This document shows positions 1-11,450 of a DNA stretch of 64,000 nt, in pieces (position 1 is the stretch's first letter; each line of letters opens with the position of its first letter). Source of the stretch: Zygaena filipendulae (taxonomy: Eukaryota > Arthropoda > Insecta > Lepidoptera > Zygaenidae). The position numbers and the translations under genes were made by a program. The stretch is taken from the NCBI GenBank assembly GCA_907165275.2, contig OU015666.1:8896001-8960000 (forward strand), read 5' to 3'. A model generated the notes under the pieces. The model was given only the letters and a program-made list of their open reading frames with translations, did not search any database and was not told the origin of the DNA.

Positions 1-144
1 TTCGAGGAAGTCGACGCCGATGGTCTTCTTGTAGTCCCTGGTGAAGGTGCCGCGGCAGTACCGCTGGATCATGCTGGACTTGCCGACGCCGCCGTCGCCG
101 ACGATCACCACCTTGAGCGCCGTCTCCAACTCCTCCTCGCGCAT
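1..144 (-). CDS. Rab23: Rab23-type small GTPase, first coding exon (partial)
   Basis: Reading the minus strand from the ATG at 144-142 gives 48 codons that run off the left edge. The P-loop GDGGVGKSS is at residues 16-24, followed by MIQRYCRGTFTRDYKKTIGV and DFLE, where the switch I threonine region begins. The block MIQRYC.G.FT.DYKKTIGVDFLE is diagnostic of Rab23 among Rab GTPases. Rab23 is a membrane-trafficking GTPase linked to Hedgehog signalling and planar polarity (family knowledge). The exon is much more GC-rich than the flanking DNA. The sequence before the ATG contains a weak acceptor-like site, so it is unclear whether this exon also carries 5' UTR or is preceded by a 5' UTR intron. 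The rest of the gene lies outside the window. Confidence 0.9.
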   Translation of the reverse strand, partial: MREEELETALKVVIVGDGGVGKSSMIQRYCRGTFTRDYKKTIGVDFLE

Positions 145-304
145 CCTCCACGCGACCTGCGCCCGCGCCGCTCACACAACATTAGTGGTGACTCTTTGGA
201 TACTGGAAGTAACAAGAATGCGTTGCTCAGATAATAGGCATGTTGCCGCTGCGCTGTATGAAAATCAAAACGCAATTTAGTCCGTTTCTTCTATACTGTA
301 TACA

Positions 305-616
305 AATAAATAAAATTGATGTGTCTGTTTATAATTTCAAATGAAAAGCTTTTCACTAAATGCATACGAAAGTATATAGGTAGTACTAGGTAGGTATGAC
401 ACTTAGATGAAAAAACAATTTAAAAAAATTTCTTTGTCTGTCTCTCTGTCGGTCTGTTTGTTCCGGCTAATCTCTATAACGGCTGGACTGATTTTGACGG
501 GACTTTCACTCGCAGATAGCTAATGTTATAAGGAGTAACTTAGGCTACTTTTTATCCCGGAATTCCCGCGAGAACTCCCACATTAACGCGGGTCAAACCG
601 CGGGGAACAGCTATAG
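305..616 (+). mobile_element. Helitron-like repeat, older subfamily
   Basis: The 3' part carries the hairpin region (AACGCGGGTCAAACCGCG) followed by GGGAACAGCTATAG, a degraded CTAG end. An inverted copy of the same subfamily, sharing the CAGACAGACAG and GTATGCAT segments, lies at 3316-3620. Confidence 0.6.
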
Positions 617-3315
617 ATAGTAAAAAATAATAGAACGTATCTAAGTATATTTTACTTTTCTCAAAATAATGAGAGAGAATTTTTGGGAAGCACCTACCTG
701 TGGTATCTATAATGAGGGCTCGTGACGCCATAACGACGTCACAACCACCAAAAAGGCTTTAGTCTTAGAGAGATTTAAATTTAGAAAATCGTTAAACTAT
801 GGAATGTGTGTTTTAAATAAAGCGATTTCCGGTTTTTTGCTCGTGTATTTATTCCGCTGCAATTACTTTGTTGTTCCGTAGGGCAGCCGAAATATTGCTC
901 TAGATGAAAAAAAGACACAAACGAAAAGAAAGTCGTACATCTCACTATAGGTCCCCGCCTAAAAACGGGATTGGGTTGAAATACTCGCACAGTGAATCCA
1001 TGGCTATTTAGTTTACAACTAGTCTTGTAGAGATAAGCGGCTTTCACTGTGCGAAGTCAATACAAGAACGACTTGTTTCTATACGTACTCGTCACCTCTT
1101 ATTCGTCTGTGCTCGTCAGTCGTCACCCATTGGTAAAACCTAAGTAGGTATATACTTAATTATCTACCTGTTTTATTGTAATATGGTTGTTCCCTTAGAT
1201 TAAAACAAAAAGGCGGGTTGTTCCTAACATAAGTAGGTAAAACAGAACGAAGTTATTCTCTTACGGGGGCGGTAACATAAATAATACTTAGAACCAGTTC
1301 CGAAACATCTGTTGAAAGTTTGGAACGGCACGGGGGATAGTCATTACTCATTAGTCACTTTGCTTCGTGCTCTAGTTGCAAAGCAACGTTAACTTTGATG
1401 AGATTATTTCGTTTTATTATTTCACATACCTACCTACCGATTTATCAAACTTATGTTGTTAGATTTTATTTATAGCTAGTTATATATAGGTAGAGGAGAT
1501 CTACTTCTACTGCGTCGACGATATAAAAAAAAGTTTTTTTTTCTTTTTCGTTTTTACTTCAGTTTAGTAGGTATTTAAGTGTGCCACTAACTCTCCAGAG
1601 ATTATTCGAGATTTGAAGGTCTATATAACTCAGATTTGACGAAATAGACGGATCAAATCTCGGGTCTTATTTAACTTTTTATTTAAAATGACTTTTATAA
1701 ACAAGTAAATATATTCTATAGTACATTGTTATCCTAGGGGTGAAAGTAACTTATTTAGTCCCGAGACGGGGTTTGGCGTCCGAGCGTAGCGAGGGCGCCA
1801 ATAGATCGAGGGACTAAATAAGTCTTTCTCCCGAGGGTAACACTGTGCTTTTCATTACGAATGCAAGGAAAGTCAAAATAAAAATAGGAATTAGCTAAAG
1901 AAAAAATGAGTGAAGATCGGATAGTCGCTTGACACTTTCCCACCTATTTCTTTTTCTTTGGCCGGCTAGCTATTCAGCCAGTATTTTTTATTTACATTGT
2001 GGCGACCTAAAAAAAATATTATCTTTAATTATTAATTAAAGAAAATAAAAAAATATAAATAGGAATTAGCTTAAGAAAAAGTGAGTGAATTTTATTTAAT
2101 TAATACCTACTTAAACTTTACGTTATTTCAATTTTACATCGCGCTGGCTGTATAGAAAGTTGAAACATGGTTCAATAGAAATGTGAAAATAGACCTAGTT
2201 TTTTTTTTAATAATTTGACAGTTGTCAGTTGAAAGCGATTCTCCCTAGGGCTGAAAAGGGTTACTTTCAACCCGCTTCTCAGGCAACTTCAGACCTACTT
2301 TCCGAGTATGAGTAATGAAAAAACCTATGACGGCTTTAGTATTTGAAATAATTAGAAAGTTCAATACTTCGATCTCTTTCACGTGGAAAAATTGCTACAG
2401 GGTCTCTATAGACGGTACAAATATTAATAACAATTGAGTTGGTGTCTAATGAGAAAGCAATGATTTATGTCCGGTCTGTTCAGTAAAGAAGGCGCATCGC
2501 GGGATGACTCTCGTTTCGACAACCACTAGGTATCTACCACTGGCTGCACTCAACCACAGATAATACTATCTCAACGTATGCGCAACATTAAAAATTTTAC
2601 TTTCGAAGCCGCGTACGTTTCTCTTCGCCTCGCGGATATCAAATACCGCACCATCATGCAACTAGATGAAGTATGCCGTATGCCGATTATGTCAATGCTC
2701 ACTACGTAGATATTATTACATTCTTTTATTGAGGAAGCTCGTACTTTTGTGAAGAATAAATTATTACAGAAAGCATCAGTACCTAGTAGTACCCTATCCG
2801 AAAAGTTTATTAAGTATTTGTAAGTAGAAGGTAAGTATAGGCATGAAGTAGATACCTAGGCATACAGTTCGACTTTTATGGCTTTTATGTAGATTATTCA
2901 AACTGTTGGCGTTACTAAAATTTAACGTTGAGATGAGTAACTAGGTAGGTAAAGTTTTACTTTAGAATGATGATTGATGATGATAAAAGGCAAATCATAG
3001 AGGTAACGTTTCAAGGGAAAGAATTTCACAGTAGGTGTAGGTGATAAGTTAAAGTCAGAAACGATTCGTACATATTTATAAAGAGGTAAAGTTTGAGAGT
3101 TTGAGACGTCGTAGGGGGTAATCCCTGGATCTGCTGAACCAATTTTGAAAATTCTTTCACTTATAGGAAGCTATGGTAGGTAGTCCTGAGTGACATAGGG
3201 TACTTCTTATCCTGGAATTCCCACGGGAACTCCGAAATCAATAAAAACCGACTCTATACAGTCTACACAATATTCTCAACAATCTCAGTTGCGTTAGAAA
3301 TATAAGTATTTCATA
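617..3315. other. Gene-poor, AT-rich intergenic tract
   Basis: No exon-like sequence is seen. The tract holds a foldback at 1750-1822, a truncated plus-strand Helitron-like fragment at about 3110-3235 (CTGGAATTCCCACGGGAACT), and scattered TAGGTA repeats. Confidence 0.5.
1750..1822. repeat. Foldback element with 13-bp perfect stem
   Basis: CTTATTTAGTCCC at 1750-1762 is the exact reverse complement of GGGACTAAATAAG at 1810-1822. Outside it, GGTGAAAG and TTTCTCC extend the stem imperfectly. The loop includes GAGCGTAGCGAGGGCGCC. It is probably a MITE. Confidence 0.55.
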
Positions 3316-3620
3316 CTAGCTGTGCCCCGCCGCCCGCGGTTTCACCCGCGTTAATTTCAGAGATCCCGCTGCAATTTCGGGATAAAAAGTAATCTAAGTT
3401 ACTCCTTATAACATCAGCTATCTGCCAGTGAAAGTCCCATTAAAATCGGTCCATCCGTTTCAGAGATTAGCCGGAACAAACAGACAGACAGACAGAGAAA
3501 AATTTTAAAAATAGATTTTTTGATGTAAGTACCGTATAAGTACATACTTTCGTATGCATTTATTAAAAGTGGCTAATTTGAAATTACAAACAGACACTTC
3601 AATTTTATTTATATGTCTAG
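3316..3620 (-). mobile_element. Helitron-like repeat
   Basis: On the minus strand it ends with the hairpin CGCGGGTGAAACCGCGGG and then CTAG at 3319-3316. It is the inverted partner of the copy at 305-616. Confidence 0.65.
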
Positions 3621-6189
3621 AATTCAAGTAGGTTTATGTAATACGTATAGAAGACCTAGGTATATTACGCATCTCTAAAATAATTATTCATGACATTCTA
3701 GTGAGTTGGAGTGAGGAAAAGGTGGTTTTAGTTACCTAAAAATAATTAATCAACACTGCACTGCATAAAAGCAAAACTCAACTTTCTTTAATACGTATCT
3801 CATTAGGCGCGTTATGATACCTACGCGACGCTACTCTTCTGTAAATGCAGTCAAATCGCTCGAGGTAAGTGCATTGTTTATCTGATGTTTAATATAAAAA
3901 AATGCTCATTGCGTTTCTTTGAATTCTTTGTGTAGGCATAATACTTACCTAGAATGCGTGTGGTATAATAAAAGCCACCACAAATGAATATACCTAAGTG
4001 GCATGTTTCGTATATTGCAAGTGTACCACAAACTGTGGAGGGACCACCTGTCCTGCGAATTATGAGTGTTAAGAGCAGTAGGTATCTGCAGCAGTTCACA
4101 AAATGGACAACCTTCGCAGCGTCGAGTGCCTATAGGCACAGATAATATAATACTATACAATTATACATTATATTATCTGTGACTATACTTACTAGAAGCA
4201 GCAGCCAAGGAAGAGGGACGTGCCCCTTTAGCCAAGTTGACAATCTATAATCGTTATCGCTAGAAAACTAAGAAACTTATCGTTATGTCACGTATAGTCA
4301 CGAAAAATTGGACTTTTGATTAACATTTTTCGTTACCACGTGACATTAAGTTCCTTAGGTTTTATAGCGATATTAAAAATATTTTGTAAACTTGACTAAG
4401 AGGACTAGAGCTCATGTCAAATATCTCTATGCGGTTTTATTACCATGATATAAAATAAGGTAGGTAATTCAAGTGTTTTGCCTGATTTTCATCCACCGTA
4501 AAAGTCAACAATCGCAATTTTAAATTTAACTTTTCCGACTTATAAGACTTTTTCAGACAACGCGCGTAAGAGAATATAACATTTCAGGAACTATTTCATT
4601 CTTATGATTCTTATTAAAAGTTTTTATACCTACTTAATAATTATTTCAGAGAAGATATTCCACCAGGGAAATGCTTTCCACCTTTACAGTTTTTAAGTGT
4701 TGCTTAAATCCGCTCTATGACCATACCTACCTACCTACCTACTATAGGTATGTAATCTATGAAAAAATACCAGATTATACGTATACCTTTCTATAGAGGA
4801 ATTTTTCTCGTAGACTAATCCCTAGTTAACGTAATTTCTGTCTAGCATAACATGATAGATAATAAGTATGTTCAATGTTCATACATGTAATAGAAGAGTA
4901 GTTGAAATGTGTCTACGAGAAAGTGGCCTCATTTGTTTTTAATATTATATATTCGAAATACAGCTGTTTCAAACTGGACGTAAGTATAGATAATAATTAC
5001 AGTGTGAACGGCGCGGCGTTTGGCTTTTCGGCTTGCTGAATTGCTATAGGCATTCTAGTTAAATGGATTAAGTTTTTGTAGTAGGTACTTATTGCCTATT
5101 GCATGGTATGCAGATTGCAGAGTTTACATTGTTTCCCGTGAGTCAAAACCATTGCCATTGGTGATCAGTCAAGTAACAAAATTTAATGGGCAATTAATCA
5201 TATTAATCACAAAATAGTATCAAGCGACTGTCAAAATAATTATGTACTTCTGATGCTGATTATACATAACATTCGGTGTTGCTCCCTTTTTTCGAAATTA
5301 GCTGACAATGTTGATGACACCCTGTCGCACTATTGAGTCTTTCTCGTACAAACAATATTGTGAACAATATTACCTGATTCCAATAACTCCATAATACCAT
5401 TAATTTCAATCAAAGCAAAGCAGGTAGTTTGTTGTAGTATGCATGGAAGTAAGTACATAATATATATTATATAATTTGCAGACTTGCAACCAAAATCTTG
5501 TGTGACTCACAATCAGATTAAAATATGGAACAGCATTGTTTTGCTGCGTTTCAAATGAAATTGTTGATCGAAGACATATCATTATGAGTTTGCCTGTGGT
5601 GAATGCGAGTTGTTAGTCGTTCATTCAACTTAGCAATTGTAACGGAATTCTGGATCGACACCACCCGCCATCACCCGCCAGTTGGCACTTACCGCCGTCG
5701 TGCCGCGTGCGACACCCACATGACACCGCACCCCATTGTCAATTTGACACCAAACGACCATAGCGCACAAGCACATACTTAATTGCTGTCATAACCATTT
5801 CATAACCAAGCAGCGTAGCATAAAGCAGTTACTACCTCTAAAATTGCATGGTTACTTAAAGCGCAAAATAAAATAACAAATCAGGAATTTAAGCTTTTCT
5901 ACGTATCTACAATTAGTACCTACCTAATGTATCATTAAATAAAAGGCGTTTATTAATCGTAATAAAACGGTTCATCAAAAAACACAGTCTGAGTGGTTTT
6001 AAGGTGTTTGGTAATTAGCTTCTGTGATAATTAGTTAGGTATCTTCTTATCAAAACAAAGTCGCTATCAACGTTTGATTGTTTGTTCGTTTAATAGTTCT
6101 TATAAACTATAGGTAGATATGTTGGATTTAGATCCGATTTTCTTAATCTTTCACAGAATCTCTTCCAAAAACTTATAACATTTGTTTCA
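3621..6189. other. Intergenic tract
   Basis: No supportable gene is present. It contains the palindrome at 4137-4181 and TACCTA microsatellite-like runs near 4730. Confidence 0.45.
4137..4181. repeat. 45-bp perfect-stem palindrome
   Basis: CACAGATAATATAAT (4137-4151) and ATTATATTATCTGTG (4167-4181) are exact reverse complements around a 15-base loop. The flanks share only the core CTATA, so a target duplication is not convincing. It resembles the hairpin elements found elsewhere in the window. Confidence 0.6.
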
Positions 6190-6495
6190 TACGGTGCGTA
6201 CACACTCTACTTGTTATATAACAATGAGCTATTATGCTTGTAACATAATATAGAGATAATGAGGACGCTGAATGTTATTTATCAATATGTTATATAAAAA
6301 AACGACGCTTTTTTTTTTGTTTTTCTTTTGTTATTCAAAAGTACAACAGTCGCTACCGCAGCTAGTGAAACGTGTCCTCTCAACGACGATATTGTGGACA
6401 GCATAGCACTGAAGAATGAGAAACGACAATGGTTATACATATAATATTGTTATATAAAAAGTTATATAACATGTTACATAGTCTGTACGCCCCGA
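6190..6495. mobile_element. MITE, about 300 bp
   Basis: The left end, GCGTACACACTCTACTTG then TTATATAAC, is matched in inverse orientation by the right end (GTTATATAACATGTTACATA then GTCTGTACGCC). There is no coding capacity. The target duplication is unclear. Confidence 0.55.
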
Positions 6496-7648
6496 TAGGA
6501 ATCGGTTCATGAAAACGGATGATATAGACAATAGACATTTTTATCATTAGATGCGAATGCGGTAAGTTTACTAAATGAAGGCTCACAATGTTTATTAAAT
6601 GAGATTTTCTTTATTTTTTACTTTATTCGGAAAATCAACTGCTACAAACGTAAGGTGAAAGTAATTAATGGGTTTAAACACAAGATATTAGATGAATATG
6701 GACTTTGCCTTATGGCGGTCGTTGGTTCAATTTGAGTTCAATGGGTTCAATCGTCCACCTTGTATGGATATCATGTGGTACTTAGGTGTCAGTGCGTTGC
6801 CTGTATACCTACCTCAAAGAGACACTATCCCAATAAACCTGCATAGGGCGGAGACGAAAACAGGAGATAACTTTACGATGATATCATAATCCGAGGAGGA
6901 TTGTTTTGTTTGGCTGTAAGAAAAGTTAATATCAATCGGTTGTGAAATCAAAACGCCAACTTTGCAAATCTACTGAGTGTCTCGAAACATGAACAAAACG
7001 AGAACACATTTAACTTGTCCTTGCATTCGTGTCACACAGTACGTAATATTGAGTAGGTTACAAGTCTCTGGTAGGTATACTTTTAGTAGGTACCTACTGG
7101 CTTTGGTACTGGCCTTTTACTGAGGGCAGTAGTTAAGTGAACCGCTGGAGATGGGTGACGAGGCGCACTTTAACAACACGTGCGCCAAGCTCTCTAACAG
7201 TACCTATCTACACTATAAGCCTAGATACTTGTCTGCTTGTGTCTTCAGTAAAACGGTATTATTTTAATGACTACATATATGCTTGAGATGCAGTTGTTTC
7301 TTTAGAATTGATAATTTATCATATCTCGTGATAATTTTATGTTCCTACATATTTAAAGTATTAAAACCATAGTCTTATTTACCATTATAACATAGTTATT
7401 GTTCATTGCTTTAGGTCTATCACCTATAATATCAAAACTAAGAATTTTAATAGATACTGTTAAACCAAGCCGCGAGAGAGATTGCACCTTTTATTTTTAG
7501 GATTAGGGATTTGTGTGGAATATTGATATCTTACGTAAAGATGTTTTAAAATTTGAGGGAGGGGTTTTAATTATAGTTACAGTTGTAAGAATATCTTGCT
7601 CTGAATGAATACATAAATAATTATTTTCTTCAGGTACCTACTTACATA
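6496..7648. other. Intergenic tract
   Basis: No gene or recognised repeat structure is seen apart from TAGGTA runs. Confidence 0.4.
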
Positions 7649-7656
7649 GTCACAAT

Positions 7657-7691
7657 CATGGACCAATAAAATCTTGTTTAATTGGTCCATG
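7657..7691. mobile_element. Ultra-short hairpin element, family H2, copy 1
   Basis: A 35-bp palindrome with ends CATGGACCAAT and ATTGGTCCATG. It is flanked by the perfect 8-bp direct repeat GTCACAAT at 7649-7656 and 7692-7699. It shares its ends with copies at 24595 and 56295. Confidence 0.8.
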
Positions 7692-7734
7692 GTCACAATT
7701 CACATGTAGGTAATATGCACAGAACAGAAAATAA

Positions 7735-8075
7735 CAGATAGAAGGTACATCAACTTAGTTTAGTATGAAAACAGATTAAAACCAGCGTCGCCGGGTGATT
7801 TCCGAACACAAACCTATAAACTTTTATAATATGTATATGTACATTACGCACTAAAACATTCGTTAACCTAAAGAAATGTAGGTATTAAACGCGTTTTGGT
7901 TACGTTTTTACTTAGTCACTGTTTTCAAAATTCACAGTTTTAGGAATATTGTGGAAAATATACTTGGGATGGCAGCAAAAGAAGTTTGGCAAGTTAGAGC
8001 ATCTGCTCTAACTTCCTTTGCAACGGTAGCGCGCCTGCCCCGCCTACATATCCTCTCTAGTTAATTTATTTGCTC
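7735..8075. repeat. Dispersed repeat, inverted relative to about 27,715-28,075
   Basis: It shares blocks such as AAGTTAGAGCATCTGCTCTA, CAACGGTAGCGCGC and the GATAGAAGG...AACTTAGTTTAGTATGAAAA region with the 3' flank of USP14, in inverse orientation. It is probably a nonautonomous DNA element. Confidence 0.6.
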
Positions 8076-10487
8076 TGTGGTAATGTGCGTGTTCAAATAC
8101 AAGTTTGAAATGTTAATGATTCGCTTGGAAGCAGCGGATTTCGTGCTTCCTCCTTTTTTTTCGTTGAACTCAGACTCGAAGCACGTCGAAGGATCGGAAC
8201 AGCAGGTGCATTCAACCATCTGCCGCGGAGCGAGCGTTTTTGCTTTGACTTCGCCCTTGTATCGACCTCGGGTTATGTGTCGTTCCTTGGCTATTCTATA
8301 AAAGATAATTTCAATGCACGCACAGTCGTTGCAGATGCGTTATGAGTGCATTAACAAGTTCTATCCACGTACTAAACACCCAAATTCATTAATGCAGGTG
8401 AAACGGGAGAACACCAATTTTTTATGGCAGACGTGATAAAATTTGTAATAAATACATTGACGTGTTTGGTTATGTCATGTGATGTGAATAGTGACCCCCG
8501 TGATGGCACTGGTGGTGTTACGACTCATTACGAGCCTTGACGTTCCACTTTTTACATGAGTTACTATAATAAATAATTTATAAATGACCTCTTGGTATAG
8601 ATAACCGTTGTCGCATGACTTGCTGCTCTTCCGTACCTACAGTTTCCGCGTAGGTACTTCTATTTGCTACATTTCCGACGATGTAGTGTGTTACGCAACC
8701 GAGAAGCTATGCAAGGAGTATAATATAACCACTATGAAGCTATGTCGGTATATCGCTTGATTCTTAAACGCCCAACGTATTTAAATTACATATTTCTGCG
8801 TGAGAAACGCCTATGAATATTATTATGTCTTGATTCATTAAAAAATGTTACATATGCATGTAACTATGATGATTTAATAGCTCTTATTTAATTTGCTCTT
8901 ACTTTTAATTTGTAAAATTTTAACGACGCTTAGTTACTTTGCACATAAAATCTTAATTGGGGATTGCATAATATGTTTTTTTCTGCTTCAAATATTATTA
9001 CTTGTCTCTGGTTTTGACTTGATCAGTAGAAACTAGTGAAAATATTTTTTTTACACGTATTTATGGTAATTTCTTTTGGAACGTGGAAGCTTTTAGTTTA
9101 TGCATAGTGCAAGCTTGTTTAGTGCGACTTTAGTGTAAACAGTACCTAATGTAGGACGTAAAAAGGCTTGCCATTAGGCCTTTGAGTTTTCTAGGTTTTA
9201 TTCCAGTTTTTCGCGAGGAGAGGAAAATCCCTAACGGACCCCTGCCAGCCTACCTAGCTAGGTTAATATGGTGGCGTTCACGAACGTCCCGCGCGTGGTG
9301 CGCGAGAGTTTCGGAACACACCCCTTTTCGGCCACAGACTAGCAACACTTTAGCGGGCGCGTCACTACGCCAACTACGCCAACTACGCCAACTACGCCAT
9401 GAATTCGGCCATTACAGCTTATGTTAAGTCCATAAGTCTAATAGGAATTCTGCAGTATTCTTACTTTGTGTTTGTGTTATGTATCCAATATAATCATTTC
9501 TACTTTCTGACGCGTATCATTAACCTCTACGCCCGAGAGCTTGACTGATAAAATATGAGTGCACCACAAGCCACCCATATTAACTTTAACGCTAGGATTT
9601 CATCCGACTTTAATACCAAATGCGAATATTATGGGTTTTGATTGATTTGTTTTACATCTATGGCGATAGTCATGTCTGTATAATCTCTAATTGGCTAAAA
9701 GCAGCATAATATTCGCTTTCGCATGCATGATCTAAATACCCGTGCAGTATTAACGCAATACTAATGGGTAATAAAAAAGTGTAGGTACGCTTATTTTCCA
9801 GTTCCTATAGCGGCAGCGCTCATTCATATAACTACCAACTCGTAAACTTTAACGGAGATATCATTTTTATTTTATAGCTTATATGGCCCGCAGACCTCGC
9901 CCGGTAGCCTCGTATTGGTATTTCGAGTAACTGTATCGAATTATACTTACTGGTATTTGCAGTGCAAGTGTCGGCACTTGGTAAGTGCAGAGGAGTGGAG
10001 GCGTGTTGCTGTTGGTACTTGGTGGAAGGTCGGTGGGACGTCGAGCGTGAACCGTGACGCCGCAGCGTGTGGCCGACGACTCTATATAACACCGCCGAAT
10101 CTTATTCCATTACGAGTTAGGCTAAGTTTGGACAAACTAAGTACAAAGTAGGTACAACCTCAGCTTAGGAGTTTTGTTTGAGATTTTTTTTATATTATCT
10201 ATTCATATGGTTAGTTAGATATGCGTATGAGAATACGGCGGAGTCTACCATAAGTTTGTTATGTTGTTTTAAACCTATTGTAGCCACTGTAGTTTATAGG
10301 TATTTTAGAAATCCTGATTTGTTGTTTTAACATGTTTTGTTTGTAAGCCCCACAGTATGCCCTATGGTACCTAAATGTTATCGAATTTTACTAAAAACAA
10401 TTACGATTAAATAAATTAACTGTATAGACTTGTAGTCGATCATCGTCATACATATTTACATATTTCATAGATGTCCTAAAAGGACGC
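8076..10487. other. Intergenic tract with GC-rich patches
   Basis: GC-rich patches at about 9280-9380 and 9985-10,080 stand out but give no convincing coding frame. Confidence 0.4.
9364..9400 (+). repeat. 9-bp tandem repeat, about four units
   Basis: The unit CTACGCCAA is repeated about four times directly after a GC-rich patch. Confidence 0.8.
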
Positions 10488-10650
10488 GATCGTTCGTAAT
10501 TGATTGGCTTACCTACTCAAATGCTAACGGACTGGCAAGATCGAAACGCAACGTCAGTAATAGCGATTGGTTCGATTTTTATAAATTCATTCACTATAGA
10601 AACGTTTTTCAGTAGCAGTCAGCAGAACTAGCAGACCGGAGCGTTATGTG
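10488..10650 (+). promoter_or_regulatory. Candidate TATA/initiator promoter
   Basis: TATAAA at 10580-10585 lies 31 bp upstream of an initiator-like TTTTTCAGTAGC (A at 10611), the spacing expected for a TATA-Inr core. Two inverted CCAAT motifs (GATTGG) lie upstream at about 10,502 and 10,565. A short downstream frame (ATG at about 10,645, 20 codons) is not recognisable. Whether it is transcribed, and what it drives, are unknown. Confidence 0.35.
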
Positions 10651-10705
10651 GTTAAGTATATGCGCAGGAAAGTTCTGCGAGTTACGTAAACAAAACCACG
10701 TTACT

Positions 10706-10785
10706 TGATAGATGGGCAATCAACCCGGTGTTTAGGATTCAACCCGATAAAAGCTTGCCATTTTCGGGTTGAAACCCGAGTTTTT
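10706..10785. mobile_element. Partial MITE of the TAGATGGGCAATCAACC family
   Basis: It starts TAGATGGGCAATCAACCCGG and continues into the AACCCGATAAAAG / CGGGTTGAAACCCG stem. It is related to the copies at 27201 and 27572 near USP14. Confidence 0.6.
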
Positions 10786-11015
10786 GTGTGGTGTACGTTT
10801 ATCGTACGTTTTCATAACGCGTACGTAAAGTTTATCTTATCTTGTCATAACTTATTTAATATAAATAATGCGCCAATAAGTATTCACTCTTCGGAGATTA
10901 TATCTATATCATGGACCAATCTATATATATATTCTTTTAACAATGAAAAAACGAAGTTGGTAGCCCAACTCGCCCACCATTACCCCTTGGCATTGATATA
11001 CCCTTGGCCACAGTC

Positions 11016-11052
11016 TCGGCGGCGGCGGTGGTGGCGGTGGCGGTGGCGCCGC
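11016..11052 (+). repeat. GGC/GGT trinucleotide repeat
   Basis: A run of GGCGGCGGCGGTGGTGGCGG type. The frames through it (glycine- or proline-rich) are low-complexity artefacts. Confidence 0.8.
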
Positions 11053-11204
11053 CCTTAGGTGTCTGCAGTCCATTCGTAACAATCCGGCTCTTCCAGTGCG
11101 TAATGTGTCTGGATCGTACACCGCAAATCCCAAAACACACGTGAGAAGACATTACACGCGAAACCATCATAGAGGTGTGCCGAGACGTTCAGTTGGGTTG
11201 CGAC

Positions 11205-11242
11205 CATTGATATATTAGGGTTTTTTAATAAGTATATCAATG
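11205..11242. mobile_element. Candidate ultra-short hairpin element, family H3
   Basis: A 38-bp foldback with ends CATTGATATA and TATATCAATG. The flanks GTTGCGAC and GTTGTGAT match at 6 of 8 positions, and both mismatches are C/T, compatible with an aged 8-bp target duplication. Confidence 0.45.
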
Positions 11243-11450
11243 GTTGTGATTGTGGCACATGTATTGGGCGCGAGCGCCGCGTGCCGCCGCGCCGTCTCGT
11301 GAACGTACATTTTTTTCTTCAAAAATATTTATTTTTCCTTTTTTTATGAATATCTCCCTTTTTATAATAACCTCGTATTTAATATAGCTCTGCCCCGCAG
11401 TTCCACCCGTGTTAATTTAAGGAAAAAACTAACTAAAATATTATATCTAA

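Noticed and set aside
10910..10922. Half of an H2 hairpin (ATGGACCAAT)
   Set aside because: No inverted partner or flanking duplication follows.
10705..11258. Overlapping frames on both strands near the GGC/GGT repeat
   Set aside because: They arise from a partial MITE and a trinucleotide repeat; no domain or splice logic.
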